A DNA stretch of 64,000 bases from Pyrocephalus nanus (lineage: Eukaryota > Chordata > Aves > Passeriformes > Tyrannidae), in assembly GCA_038380795.1 (NCBI GenBank), contig CM076265.1:4204001-4268000 (forward strand), in the 5' to 3' direction. The number at the start of each line of letters is the position of its first letter. The first letter of the stretch is position 1. Shown piece after piece: positions 11,401 to 20,975 of the stretch. The translations under genes and the position numbers were made by a program. Under the pieces are notes generated by a model. The model made no database searches. It saw nothing but the letters and a program-made list of their open reading frames with translations, and was not told the origin of the DNA.

Positions 11401-14400
11401 GACTATTACACATGTACAGACCTAGACCTAGAAGTACCTTTCCATTTGAATGGAGAGGAAGTGTGTAGGGAACTGAGAGCAGGGTAAAAGAATGTAGAAA
11501 TAACTGGCAGTTAGAGCTTTTGGTTTCACTTCCTCTGACATTTAAATTACTACTAAGGACTTTTACAGAATCTCTTTATATTTCCACCAAGTGAGTTATA
11601 TGACCAGAACACAGATTTGAATAGTTGGGGGGCATCTCTGGTGAAATGATGCTGAAAACTTCTGAGAGGCCTCTTGAAGAAAGAAATTGTTACCAATGAG
11701 GAGCCTTGTGATGTTACTTCAGGAGAGAGGATTTAATGGGCTTTTCCTCTTGTGGGCATTTTGTATCAATGATTATACAAGTGGGTCCCTCTTATAAACA
11801 GCACAAGGTGTTTAGTGAGTTTTTGGAGGCTCAAATATGGCAACACTTTACATTTACTTACTTTTAAACTTGCTTTTATCTAAGTCTTCTAACTGGTCTT
11901 CTCCAATCAGGATTTTAGCAGCCACTTCAAGGCTCACTATTTGAGGTGTTGAAACAAGAAACAGCATCACAAATTTCTGACTCATCACCCGTAAAGACTT
12001 GTATTTCCTGCCATTTACTGATGCTGCAGCAGACAGGAGAAGAGATTAAAGTATTAAGTGACACACCAGCTACAAACATTTCTGAAACACTGAAAAAAAT
12101 TTGTCAGTAATAATAATTACAAGAACAAACAACACAGTGACTAGACAGAGCCAATGTGAACTCCAGAATCGTGACAAGAGTCAGGTAACTGGGTGGGTAT
12201 CAAGTCTCTAACTGCACAGAAGAGAGTGTGATCTTTAAGAGTAAAGATGCTTGACTCTAATTAAAATTAAATAATTAAAATTTCTTCCATGAATCAAACC
12301 TAAATTAAAAAATTAATTTATGCTTTTTGCTTCTATAACATTCCATGGTTAACTTCTGGCTTTAAAACAATTCAACAATAATTGATTGTATTTTAGTATA
12401 TTTGATGTATTTTGTGTATTTGGGCATTGTATGTTGGTATATTTGATAGTTTCACCTGATGCTCCCTTGTTCTTGCCCTGTAAAAACAAACTACACGTGC
12501 AAGAATTGAGTGAATAAAACAAGCGAAAGAGTGCAGGGCACTTTTTCTCCCCATGAACAGTTGTGGTGCCTCGGGGGCAGTATCATCTCTGAAAAAAAAA
12601 GGCCAACAAATGTTTTTTATCCGAGTTCACAGATATTTATCATTACACATACTATTCTTAGCATTATAGAGAATTATTACCAGCACGAAATTCCACTCCT
12701 GGGAGCTCGACAAAAGACATTTCTGACTGTTCACTCGAGCCAAGAGAACTTGCCGTTTCCTCACTTCTTTCGCCGTCAGGATCAAATTCGTGCTCGTACT
12801 CCCTTTTCTTGATCATCTGAATTTGCTGGATGTATTTGTTCTCTTCTCCAACCTTTTTCAGAGCCTGCAGGGTCTGGGGGAGGTTATGTCTGCCGTGCCA
12901 AACGTATCTGTTCCTGGCCAGGCGGCTCACCATGTGCAGGCTCTCCAGCACGTTCACAATGTCATAGATGCGCCTGCGTTCAACATCTGGGAAGGAAAGA
13001 GATGAACGTGACATCTCTTACTACACAAAATATGTTTAGTCATGCATTTACCTGCAACAGATCCCTATCCTTCCTCCTCTCTTAACACACTTGTGCACAA
13101 TTTTTGCCAATTCCTTGTTACAAAGGTTTGTGGAAATAGCCCTCGTAGGTCTTGCCAGCGAGGAAAACAATTCTTGCTTCAGATATGGAAGGACTTGCTG
13201 TTCCACAGTTGTACTTGGCTTACAGCATTCCTTAAGAAATTAAACTTACTGTTGCCAGAAGAGCCATTAGATGGGTTTCAATCCAGCTTTAAAAAAAAAC
13301 AGAGCATTTTTAATTATTCATTGCATCGGTTTTAGATTGTCCCCTTAAATAACCTTGGAAACTTACAGTAGGTAACTGCTTTTTAACTTCTTTTTATATG
13401 TTATTCGATCAACACACTGTCCTTTTTTTTTTTTTTTGTTAAATTCTTAGGTTTGAGTAGGCATTTTCTAAAAGAGATGTTCTTGTGTACAAAGTACAAA
13501 AAAATGTAAATCACAGTGCTTTAAAATTTTTATAACTATTACCAGCGTATAATCTGTAGAACACTGCAACTGCAAAGCTTTTTGGCTTACAAAAGCTTCA
13601 GCTTGATTCTGGCAACTTAGACTCTCTGAAGATCATTGATGCAATACAAAAATAGTGATATAAAATGAGAAAGCTAAATTATCATCAAAGGCAGAAAATA
13701 GTTTCTTGCTTTGATGTCGTGGTTGGACAGGAAGTTGTGGATTCAGTTTGAAAAATGCAAGTTCCTGCTGCAAAAACCCAGCCACTAATCTTAGCCATCA
13801 TCTCTGATGCATGCAACTGGTTATTCGTGGTATCAGCAATAATTTAGATGTTTAATATGAAACAGAATTCAGAGTTTCTCTGTTCGGTTCATTGAAGAAA
13901 CTTTAGCATTTTAAAAGAATTGCTAAAAGAATTGTTCTAAGAACGAGGAGCTTAAAACTGGATTTAGATAAATTTGAGAGAATACAGTAAGCATTCAACA
14001 TTTTATGGAGCAAAAATGAACCAACACAACCGGCGAGTTATTGGCACATTTGCACGAAGGAATCTCTAGCAGCATGTACAGCAACTTACGCAGCTCTTCA
14101 GTGACTTCATCGAGGCAAATGTAACTTTTCTGTGCAGGGCTGGGGTAGTCAGGATATCGAGCTAAGAATTTGTGACACAGCAATCCCAGGCTTTTCTCTT
14201 TGCGACTTGGCTGAGATTTTTCATATTCATCTCCCAGTAAGTGCTCCTACGTGGGAAGGAGAAAAAGAGAATTTGAGATTTTTGACAATATGTAAACATA
14301 GATAGATAACAGCTTCGTTGTGAGCAGTGTCAGAGGCCCAGTGTTCTCCCTTTGTCCTCAGCAGCTGTGAAACAAAACCAGCAGAACATTACCTGTTGTA

Positions 14401-16001
14401 TGTTACTAGTCAATATCCTTACTTATATTTGGTAAACGCTCCAAAATCAAAACTGGAAAAAAACAGTTTCATTATGTCAGTGTACAACTTTTCATGCTGA
14501 ATGAACAGCCTTCAGCTAACTTGGAAAAAAAAAAAAACATACCTGCAAACAGTGTTTTGCCTGTAGGACCTCAGTTGAGCTGTTTGACAGTTGCTTTCTC
14601 TGTTCTCTGCTCCTAATCTCAGGGCTGGCTGCACTGATCAGCATTTTCAGGTTGGAAGTAGGTGTCCATGGCTCCGCTGGAGAGGTGTCCTTAGGTTTTG
14701 GGGGTGTGGTTAGTGGCTGACAGTCAGGCTGTCTCTCTGTCAGTACCACCTGCGAGGTAGCTGCTTGTTTCAAAGGGGTTTTCAGTACATTTCTGTGTGG
14801 CTCAGAAGGCTCGTTTTCCTACACACCGGAAAAAAGAACAATGGTGAGATTAAAAACCACGGATCCATTTATCAAGAGTACCCAAAGGGGGGCACAGAGA
14901 TCCACTGCATTTTTTGGGTAGCTCCGAGTTGATGGCTTCAGTCCTGCTCTGAACCAACAAGCCCCGTCCCTGAAAACCATTTCTGTGCCTGGAGCTTAAG
15001 GCTCAGGGCCTGTGGCATTTATTCCTTAGGTAATTTTCCTTTTCTTTCCCTCTGGGGCAAATGCACTCCGAGCGAATGTTAATGCATAGCAGAGCTCTAA
15101 AAGAACGGCTGAAACACACTTTGGGCAGGTGTGATGTTCCTTACAAATTTCTTGTCAGGCTGAACAGACACCAGTGTACATGTCAGGGAATTCATCCTTT
15201 AATATACAGACGCCTTAACCCACTGCAGAGTCACAGAAGTGTCGGCTTCTTAACTTTTACGAAGAACTTTTAACAGCGAGCTTTAACAAGCTCCCGAACC
15301 GGTGCGGAGTAAGGGGGTGGAATATGACTGCGGCGCTCGCTTAGAGGAAACACGAGAGGAGGGAATACGGGCGGAGAAGAGGGAGAGCGAGGGATCCCCG
15401 GGATCAGGGACCGATCCACTTCCTCGTGCGGTTTCCCCGCTGGAACCCCTTTACTTTTTGGCGCCGCGCGTTCGCGCATGCGCGGCCCGCGCTCCGGAGC
15501 CCTCCCGGGACGGGGTCGGGGGTCTCCGGAGTTCCCGGGGGATCTCTGGAGCTCCTGGAGCCGCTCCCGGGGCTCCAGGAGGGCTCGCAAGCCCGGACCC
15601 GCATGGGAAGAGTGCTCAGCCCAGCGCTGCTGGACCCTCCCTGTCACAGCACCGCCGAGCGCCGGAGACGGGCACATCGTACCTTCTCCTCCACACAGCC
15701 TTCATCAAGGAAAAAAAAAAAGAAATTAAGAAGAGGGGAGCCAGGAAGAATGGGTGCTCCTTAGGGACTCGGTGGATAAAGGTCGCCAGAGGTGAAGTTT
15801 TAGGAACTTTCGTTACGGACAGGGATTAAAGCGAAGGTGACACGCGACCGGTTTTCTGCCGTCCCGCGGTTTCCACGCGCGATCGCTCGGGCTGAGGTGG
15901 CTTCACCCCCTCCCGAGGGTCCGAGCACGGGCACCGGGGCTGTCACCGCCGCCGCGGGAAGGCGCCCGGGACTTGGGGATTACCTTGTCGCCGGCGCCCA
16001 T
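5287..16001 (-). CDS. E2F8: E2F8, atypical E2F transcriptional repressor (whole coding span, 13 exons)
   Basis: Thirteen minus-strand exons join in phase with GT-AG borders to give 891 codons plus stop; human E2F8 has 867 residues (recalled). The protein carries two winged-helix E2F DNA-binding domains, at about residues 116-185 (recognition motif [12 protein letters not shown], residues 154-165) and 262-345 ([15 protein letters not shown], from residue 308). There is no DP-dimerisation, marked-box or RB-binding segment. That is the diagnostic layout of E2F7/E2F8, which act in the nucleus as dimers on E2F sites without DP and repress S-phase genes, drive endocycles and limit E2F1. E2F8 rather than E2F7 is chosen from the C-terminus ([10 protein letters not shown] ... 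IPQRKLEV), the [10 protein letters not shown] block and the [11 protein letters not shown] block. The joins were done by eye from splice consensus and phase. Neighbouring NAV2 on the plus strand agrees with human synteny. Confidence 0.96.
6196..6512 (-). CDS. E2F8: E2F8 exon 12
   Basis: 317 bp, with acceptor TGTTTCAG|GTGTCA and donor GGGAAG|GTAAGT. It encodes [20 protein letters not shown] and [16 protein letters not shown], parallel to human GVIPVTSSELTAVNFPSFHV and VNFTLQHLGLISPNVQ. The serine-rich part is disordered and more variable. Confidence 0.94.
6658..6787 (-). CDS. E2F8: E2F8 exon 11
   Basis: 130 bp, with acceptor TTTCTCAG|ACGTTC and donor CACTG|GTGAGT. It encodes [13 protein letters not shown] and YSSPITG, both diagnostic of E2F8. 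The middle has diverged. Confidence 0.94.
7628..7846 (-). CDS. E2F8: E2F8 exon 10, symmetric 73-codon exon without a human counterpart that I recall
   Basis: 219 bp, phase 0 at both ends, so it can be included or skipped without changing frame. The acceptor is TTTTTTAAAG|GGAGAA and the donor CCTGAG|GTAAGC. The peptide is hydrophilic and Lys/Glu/Asp-rich, with one small cysteine cluster ([17 protein letters not shown]) and a KEN tripeptide at residues 659-661, ending in [12 protein letters not shown]. In the human protein as I recall it, exon 9 sequence runs straight into exon 11 sequence. The open frame, both splice sites and the phase support a real exon. Whether it is constitutive is unknown. 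Confidence 0.72.
8338..8400 (-). mobile_element. CR1 LINE 3'-end scrap in E2F8 intron 9
   Basis: Contains TGGTTTGAGTTGGAAGAGAC, the reverse complement of the conserved avian CR1 3' end, so the element points to the minus strand. Only about 60 bp are recognisable. Confidence 0.75.
8681..9164 (-). CDS. E2F8: E2F8 exon 9 (largest exon, low-conservation linker)
   Basis: 484 bp, with acceptor TTTAAG|GACAGC and donor CTTTG|GTAAGT. It encodes a long, probably disordered proline/serine/glutamine region. [18 protein letters not shown] matches human SGPSYAIYLQPTQAHQSVT. A basic cluster (IKRHRG) near the end corresponds to the lysine-rich segment in human. It ends ESLATSL, like human ENVSATL, which in human is followed directly by FPSGYL. 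Confidence 0.94.
9439..9523 (-). CDS. E2F8: E2F8 exon 8
   Basis: 85 bp, with acceptor CCCACCAG|GTACTT and donor TCCAA|GTAAGT. It encodes a proline-rich stretch ending in [14 protein letters not shown], aligning with human QLAAICKMQLEEQS. Phases 1 and 2 agree with both neighbours. Confidence 0.9.
9881..10090 (-). CDS. E2F8: E2F8 exon 7
   Basis: 210 bp, phase 1 to phase 1. The acceptor is TGTTTTAG|ATACAA. The donor ACAA|GTAGGT was chosen over the overlapping GTAG|GTATCT because only the former keeps phase with exon 8. It encodes [20 protein letters not shown] and [11 protein letters not shown], close to human. At residues 374-376 the sequence is KEQ where I recall human E2F8 having KEN. Confidence 0.93.
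10409..10546 (-). CDS. E2F8: E2F8 exon 6 (recognition helix of DNA-binding domain 2)
   Basis: 138 bp, with acceptor TTTCAG|CCAAAA and donor CAGG|GTAGGT. It encodes [20 protein letters not shown] followed by [20 protein letters not shown], the second DNA-contacting helix and wing. Two complete domains rule out a classical single-domain E2F. Confidence 0.96.
11862..12023 (-). CDS. E2F8: E2F8 exon 5 (start of DNA-binding domain 2)
   Basis: 162 bp, with acceptor CTGCTGCAG|CATCAG and donor TTTAAAA|GTAAGT. The translation includes [20 protein letters not shown] and [14 protein letters not shown], the first helices of the second winged helix, essentially identical to human. The surrounding frame is open for fewer than 60 codons, so the exon was found from homology and phase rather than ORF length. 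Confidence 0.94.
12681..12986 (-). CDS. E2F8: E2F8 exon 4 (recognition helix of DNA-binding domain 1)
   Basis: 306 bp, with acceptor TTCCCAG|ATGTTG and donor GCTG|GTAATA. It contains [20 protein letters not shown], the DNA-contacting helix of domain 1, then YVWHGRHNL and the linker EENKYIQQI ... [11 protein letters not shown], which are conserved in E2F8. The codon split over the exon 3 junction reads His where human has Asn. The linker between HEF and MSFVEL is acidic and serine-rich and diverges from human. Confidence 0.96.
14090..14246 (-). CDS. E2F8: E2F8 exon 3 (start of DNA-binding domain 1)
   Basis: 157 bp. It starts in phase 0 after ACGTAG and ends after the first base of a codon at GAGCTGC|GTAAGT. 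It encodes [19 protein letters not shown] and [10 protein letters not shown], the first helices of winged-helix domain 1, nearly identical to human E2F8. Confidence 0.95.
14543..14818 (-). CDS. E2F8: E2F8 exon 2
   Basis: 276 bp, phase 0 at both ends. The acceptor is GTGTAG|GAAAAC and the donor CAG|GTATGT. It encodes the N-terminal tail with TPLK, TPPKPK and [20 protein letters not shown], matching the human E2F8 N-terminus ([20 protein letters not shown]). Several S/T-P sites are possible CDK targets. The donor is followed by a long T tract on the coding strand. Confidence 0.93.
15984..16001 (-). CDS. E2F8: E2F8 exon 1, coding part (start codon, 6 codons)
   Basis: Six codons reading MGAGDK, then the donor AAG|GTAATC at 15,983. 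Phase 0 joins it to exon 2, giving [14 protein letters not shown]. The last part aligns with the recalled human start (EKEN...CEPH), and the exon 2 acceptor is preceded by an in-frame TAG, so the start must lie upstream. The ATG has a purine at -3 and G at +4. The exon lies in the CpG island, as expected for a first exon. The K of the KEN degron (residues 6-8) is in this exon and the E and N are in the next. The true transcription start is not fixed. Confidence 0.82.
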
Positions 16002-16429
16002 CTCCCCGCCCGCCGGCCGCATCCTCCCGCCGCCTCAGCAGGCGACACCCGCCGGTCCCGCCGCGCCGCTCCGCATCGCAGGTCCCGCCGGCTCTGCAGG
16101 GAGGCGCTGCTTGGCGGGGCAGGCGGTGCCGGGCCGGCTTCCGCTGCCCTCGGGCTCGTCCCGTCGCCTCCCGCCTCCCGGCCCGGCCCGCGCGCGCCCG
16201 CCCGCCCGCCGCCCAACGGCCCGGCCCCGCCCCGCCCCGCCCGCCGCGGCCCAGCACCGCCCATCGGCCCCGCCCGGGAGCCCCTCCGAGTACCCGGGAG
16301 GCGCCGCTCCCGCCGCCCCGCGCTCCCGCCGCGCACCCCACGGGCCGGCGGCGCCGGCGGTCCCCACGAGCGGCGCTGCCGCCGCCGCCGCCGCCCGCGC
16401 CGGGACCGCCCGCGCCGCGGGGCCGCTCC

Positions 16430-16730
16430 CGCAGCCCGGTTTGAATTCACCGCGCGGAGCCGCCGCGGGCGGGTGGGGCGGGAGGCGCAGCCAATCAGCG
16501 CGCGGCGCTGCTCCCCAAGCGGCCAATAGGAGCGCGGCGCCTCCGCGGCCGCTCCCTCCCTCCCTCCTCCTCCCGCCTCCCGCCGCCGGGCGAGCGCCGG
16601 CGGGGCTCGGGCCGGGGCTTTGGCGGGTTCCCTGCCTCCCGCCCGCCCCAACGGCCGGCGGGGTCGCGGGGCCGAGCGGGCCCGGGCCGGGGTGGGGTGC
16701 GCCGGGCGGTTTAGCGGAGCCAATTTACCC
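16430..16730 (-). promoter_or_regulatory. E2F8 core promoter elements: CCAAT pair, E2F site, CHR-like motif
   Basis: On the plus strand CCAAT occurs at 16,491-16,495 (CCAATCAG, the strong NF-Y form), 16,523-16,527 and 16,720-16,724. The first two are 32 bp apart, the spacing typical of NF-Y-driven cell-cycle promoters. TTTGGCGGG, a full E2F consensus, is at 16,619-16,627. TTTGAA, the CHR hexamer, is at 16,440-16,445, though in the orientation opposite to E2F8. No TATA box was seen. The E2F8 promoter is known to be E2F-regulated, so the site fits feedback control. The start site, perhaps near 16,350-16,430, is inferred. Confidence 0.6.
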
Positions 16731-16889
16731 GCCGCCGCCGCCGCCGCCGCCTCGCCCGCTCCCCGTCCCCGCCCGTCAGGGGCCGCGCGCCCCGCGCGGG
16801 CTCCGCGCGCCGCCCCTCGCGCGCCCCCTCACGGGGTGCCGCCCGCGGGGCCGCCGCGCCCCTCGGAACACGCCGCGGTTTGACACGGT

Positions 16890-17039
16890 GCGCTCGGAAC
16901 AAACACCCCGCACATCGCGCTCGGAACGCCCCGCACATCGCGCTCGGAACAAACGCCCCGCACATCGCGTTCGGGACGCCCCGCACATCGCGCTCGGAAC
17001 AAACACCCCGCACGTCGCGCTCGGAACGCCCCGCACGCT
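16890..17039. repeat. GC-rich 50-bp tandem repeat, 3 copies, each a 27+23 bp dimer
   Basis: Six consecutive half-units alternate between a 27-bp form (GCTCGGAACAAACACCCCGC core) and a 23-bp form lacking the AACA-type insert (GCTCGGAACGCCCCGC core). They start at 16,890, 16,917, 16,940, 16,967, 16,990 and 17,017. A diverged unit precedes at about 16,861 and a partial one follows at 17,040. Units differ at few positions, indicating recent expansion. No stops occur on either strand over much of it, so repetitive open frames appear, but 50 is not a multiple of 3 and there is no coding signature. Confidence 0.9.
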
Positions 17040-17280
17040 GTGCTGGAAACACCGAAGGCCGATGGTGCCCGCCCACGGGGCCGGGGGGTCCCGGCTGGGC
17101 CGCCCTGTCTACGGCCGCGCTCCTCGCTCAGCAAAAAGAGGGGAGATAAATGTGAATGCCTGTGGATATCTGAGCGACTGCGGGGCTCGCGGTGGGTGGG
17201 AGCGCTTGCGATCGGCTGTGGGCGAGGGGCATTAGCGTGCCCGGGGTGAGGGTCCCCAGCCAACTGGTGCCGCCTGCCAC

Positions 17281-17650
17281 AGGATCATTCATTCCGGTTG
17301 GAAAAGACCTCTGAGATCACCGAGCCCAACCTGTGACCACGGCACTGAGTGTCACGTCCAGTCCTTCCTTTAACAGCTCCAGGAACCGTGACTCCACCAC
17401 CTCCCTGGGCAGCCTGTTCCAACATATCTAATCACCCTTTCTGTAAATAAATTCCTCCTACTGTCCGACCTAAGACCTCCCCCGGCACAGACTAAGATTA
17501 TGTCCTCTTGTCTTGCCTGGAAGAGCCCGACCCCCCACCTGGCTCCGACCTCCTTTCAGGGACTTGCAGACAGTGATAAGGTCCCCCTTGTCCTTATCAC
17601 GGGGGTTACAACACCCCTGCTCTGCAGGCAGGCGTTTGGGATGCAAACCC
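17281..17650 (-). mobile_element. CR1 LINE fragment
   Basis: Begins with the reverse complement of the CR1 3' end (GGTTGGAAAAGACCTCTGAG) and continues through the blocks for CACCTCCCTGGGCAGCCTGT and TTATGTCCTCTTGTCTTGCC, typical of chicken and finch CR1. About 370 bp, 5'-truncated, with no intact reverse transcriptase. It abuts the outer edge of the E2F8 CpG island. Confidence 0.9.
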
Positions 17651-17758
17651 ACCTCGCCTCGGGTGTTCTTCACACCAGAGCTGGGACTGCACAGGGACAA
17701 AACCTTTTAATGCAACTGTGTCGTTTTCGGAAAGGGAAGTCTGAAAGCTTGTAAACTC

Positions 17759-17762
<4 letters not shown>

Positions 17763-17790
<28 letters not shown>
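17763..17790. repeat. Poly-A tract (28 bp)
   Basis: Uninterrupted run of A just beyond the CR1 fragment. It is not part of the CR1 end, since CR1 elements end in short octamer repeats rather than poly-A. Confidence 0.9.
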
Positions 17791-18030
17791 GACCCCGAGT
17801 GACCTTCACTCCTTGGCATCACCGGCCATGTAGCAGCCAAGGGTTATTGTCTTGCAGGGCATACACGCCCCACCTTAAAAAGGGAGGGGGGATTTGGGTG
17901 GTCATTTGCTCTTTTTCCTTGTCTGTGCTTTGATACAATTGCTGTGCATTGGCTTCTTTATGTAAACGATGCACTGGAGGGTGTGACTGTTGTGTATTGG
18001 TAACCCAGAGCTGGTGTGAGACTTAGAACG

Positions 18031-18106
18031 AGTACAATTATACATACTAATTACAATTATATATACTAATTATAATTTTAAATACCAAGTACAATTATAA
18101 ATGCTA
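18031..18106. repeat. 19-bp AT-rich tandem repeat, 4 copies
   Basis: Four 19-bp units begin at 18,031, 18,050, 18,069 and 18,088, with forms such as AGTACAATTATACATACTA and ATTACAATTATATATACTA. Units 1 and 4 share the AGTACAATTATA start, and units 2 and 3 share ATTA. Confidence 0.85.
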
Positions 18107-19436
18107 AAAAAATAACGTGTGTTTTATCTTTCTTTTTTTTTTTCCCAGGGATGACTACGTGCAATGCGCATGGAATCTGAGTAACTTAAATGAGGAGAAA
18201 ACGCATTCAACGTGTTTCAAAAATCAAACTGGAAGAAAAAAAGTCAGGCTTTTACATTCAAGCTATCACCTGATTATTTATTTCATTTATGCTGAGTTTT
18301 GAAAATTACCTTTATCCCCTAATCAAGAAGCCATTATCCCTATTCAAACACCACGGTATCTCTTATGACCTTTGTTCGGGGGGAGGTATTTCCTGGTCTC
18401 AAGTTTAGCCTTACAAGCTGCCCATTTTGACAGTATCAGACATTTTAAAGCAGAGATTGAAAGAATTGCTACCATTGCTACCATTATTGAAATCATTTTT
18501 CTTTTAGTAACTTGTGTGCCTCTTTCGTGATCCTCCTTAGCACGGTACTGCCTTTGCCTTTTTGAGATTATGGAATTATGTGGAGCTGTCAAGGGTGTTT
18601 GCAGCCATCAATTTAAATTGTTTGTAGTATTTGTATGTGTGTTTTCCTTTGCTTTTGCTTGAGTTGCTCTCTGCAGCCCTGGGCATAAGAAACGGTGATT
18701 CCATTATCTGCTAAGGTACCTTCTAGAGATAAAAGCACCAGGATTAAAAATTGTATGGCCCTGACATGGCAACCAGAGGCACCCGTAGCAAGTCAATAGC
18801 AGGTCTTTTAATGCCTAACCTTGAAGGCTCTTGTGTGATCATCCTTGTGTGGGATGTTTGCAGGTTTCAAGTATTGTGCTGAATCAGGACACCACCTGAT
18901 GCCAGAAATCAGTGTTGGAGAGTGATAGGTAATTTTATCTCTGCTGTTTCAGCTAAAGAGTTACTTGAAGCATCATCATGTGGATTAAAGAGAATGTGTG
19001 ACATATCCTAGTGATTTGGTCACACTGAATGAATGATAAGGTGGTAAATAAGTGTAGAATATGTGAAATGAAGTGCTTCTACTGCCTGCATTCTAGTTAA
19101 GCATCCCTCCTTCTCTGCTCACAGACATTTTCCTCTTCCAGTCACAGCATTAGTGATGAACTGTGCTAAAGGAAGCACTAATCTGGTTTGCTTTGCCTGC
19201 TCTGCTCTGAGTTTTATTTTTTTGTATGAACACATTGTCAATAATGGATTGGTTTTAGTGTGATCACAAGGCAGCAAAGTTCAGCATCCTGTGCTCATGT
19301 GCTTCATGGATGTGATGCTGTACTTCTGACAAGAGGAATTGTAATTAATGGCTCACATAAAGCCAAAATACATAGAGGATTTTACTGAAATCGTTCTTAT
19401 CAAGTAATTCCATGTAGAAGATGACTTACAGAATAA

Positions 19437-19580
19437 CCAGGGAGGTGGTGGAATCTCCATCCTTGGAGATATTCAAAAGCTGTCTGGATTGTCCTGAGCT
19501 TCAGGGGCTTTAGGTGGCCCTGCTCTAGCAGAGGGTTGGACAAGATGCCCTCTGACCTCAGCCAGTCTGGGATCTGTGAG
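19437..19580 (+). mobile_element. CR1 LINE fragment, plus orientation
   Basis: GGAGGTGGTGGAATCTCCAT then CCTTGGAGATATTCAAAAG and GGTTGGACAAGATGCCCTCT follow the order of the avian CR1 3' region in the sense direction. The extreme 3' end is replaced by unrelated sequence. Confidence 0.85.
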
Positions 19581-20807
19581 ATATATAGTGATTGTATTTC
19601 TGAGCCTAATCTGTTGTAAAGTTAAAAAAACCAAACAAAAAACCAACCAAACAAACAAATCACTGCTTGTAGGTGAATTGAAAAGTTTCTGTGGTTTGTA
19701 CAGCCTTCTGAAAACTGAACTTGCTGTGACTGTATGCCCTGCTGTCTGAGTGCTCAGACTATTTTAGGCTGCTTTCCTCAAGGAACTAGTTTGTGATTAC
19801 TCTCTCTAGGACTGGAATTGTGAATTTGTACTCCCTAGCTGCCAGCAGGAGCTTTGCAGAGAAATGCCTCGAGTTCAGCATCCAGTTCCATTACTGAAAC
19901 ACTGCTTGTGGCAATCCCGGTCAGTGCTGCTGTTCATTGCACAGGTCCCTTTCAGTTTTCATGTTTACTTGTAATGTTTCTTTTATTCAAGTCAGTTTTA
20001 AAGACAATAGACACCCTTTTTTTACTATAACTCAATTCTAATGTCTGATGGGTATCTAGGAGAAACTGAAGAATTCAGCAGGGATGTATGACTTCTAGTC
20101 AAAAAGTTTATGACATAAGCAGACCCCAAAATACTTCAGAAATCTCTCTGCAGATTGTGTTAAGTATAGATAATGAAATTATTGTATTAAATAAAAATGA
20201 AAAGGAGGCAGAGTAGTTTCAGAAATACAAGGGAATAATCAGAAACCACATTTTTTTCCTTATTCAGATACTTCTGTAATGTTAATCTCTCCAGTCAGTT
20301 AAAAATTCTGCAGTAATTTGGATTATAATTATCCTTCTTCTTCCTATCCTTCACCTTCATTCTGGGTTACGCTGTAATAAAAACCTATCTTAATTTCAGA
20401 GCTGTGGGTAAACTTTTGCAGCGTGTGCAGATAACTTCAGGCTCTGCCTCTTGCACAAGTGGTATAAGCACTTGAGTTCACTAGAGGTCACACTTCCTTT
20501 ACTCCTCTCCTGCTGTAAGACATGGAGATGTGCTCGGGGGGCTGTGCTTACATCATATTATTTACCCAGCAAAATGACCTGGGTAATTTTGTACAGGGTG
20601 TAGCAGCACTAAATGGTTTTTAAATGATAAAAAAAAAAAAAAAACAAAACAAAAAACCAAAACAACCCAAACCTTTCAAAGATTAAATAGGAAGTAGTAG
20701 GGAAATGATGGCAAATAAATGACATGTGGCAGACTGAGAAAACAATGCCTGAAAGCGATCTCATGTGTTTTTGCCATCTGATATCTCTGCAGACAGCACC
20801 GCGTAGT

Positions 20808-20975
20808 CACAGAATCACAGAGTGGTTTGGGTTGGAAGGGACCTTAAAGATCACCCAGTTCCACTGCCATTGGCAGGGACACCTTCCAGCAGACCACTTT
20901 TCTCAATGCTTCATCCAGCTTGGCCTTGGAACACTTCCATGGATGTGGCATCCACAGCTTCTCTGGGCAGCTGCA
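20808..20975 (-). mobile_element. CR1 LINE fragment
   Basis: TCACAGAATCACAGAGTGGT and GGTTGGAAGGGACCTTAAAG mark the reverse-complemented CR1 3' end, followed by the block for TGGCATCCACAGCTTCTCTG. Similarity fades near 20,975. The open frame that spans it is not intact CR1 protein. Confidence 0.9.

Larger units (their letters stand above)
5461..15983 (-). other. E2F8: E2F8 introns (12)
   Basis: Introns run 14,819-15,983; 14,247-14,542; 12,987-14,089; 12,024-12,680; 10,547-11,861; 10,091-10,408; 9,524-9,880; 9,165-9,438; 7,847-8,680; 6,788-7,627; 6,513-6,657; 5,461-6,195. All begin GT and end AG on the minus strand. The largest are introns 5 (1,315 bp), 1 (1,165 bp) and 3 (1,103 bp). Apart from a CR1 scrap in intron 9, an (AAAAC)n run near 10,770 in intron 5 and poly-A/T tracts, I see no further features in them. 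Confidence 0.85.
15290..17270. promoter_or_regulatory. CpG island over E2F8 exon 1 and promoter
   Basis: About 2 kb of very GC-rich, CpG-dense DNA in otherwise AT-rich surroundings. It covers the end of intron 1, the start codon at 16,001 and the presumed promoter. Overlapping GC boxes (CCCCGCCCC) lie at about 16,224-16,244 and CCG-triplet runs at 16,378-16,396 and 16,729-16,752. Long open frames on both strands here are by-products of low TA content and are not called as genes. Confidence 0.88.

Noticed and set aside
15061..15273. Open frame with a zinc-finger-like look ([12 protein letters not shown])
   Set aside because: Cys/His spacing does not fit C2H2 fingers, and it lies inside E2F8 intron 1 on the opposite strand.
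15837..17263. Long open frames on both strands, up to 420 codons, at the E2F8 CpG island
   Set aside because: GC-rich DNA has few stops. The translations are Pro/Ala/Arg/Gly low-complexity, overlap on both strands and include the tandem repeat.
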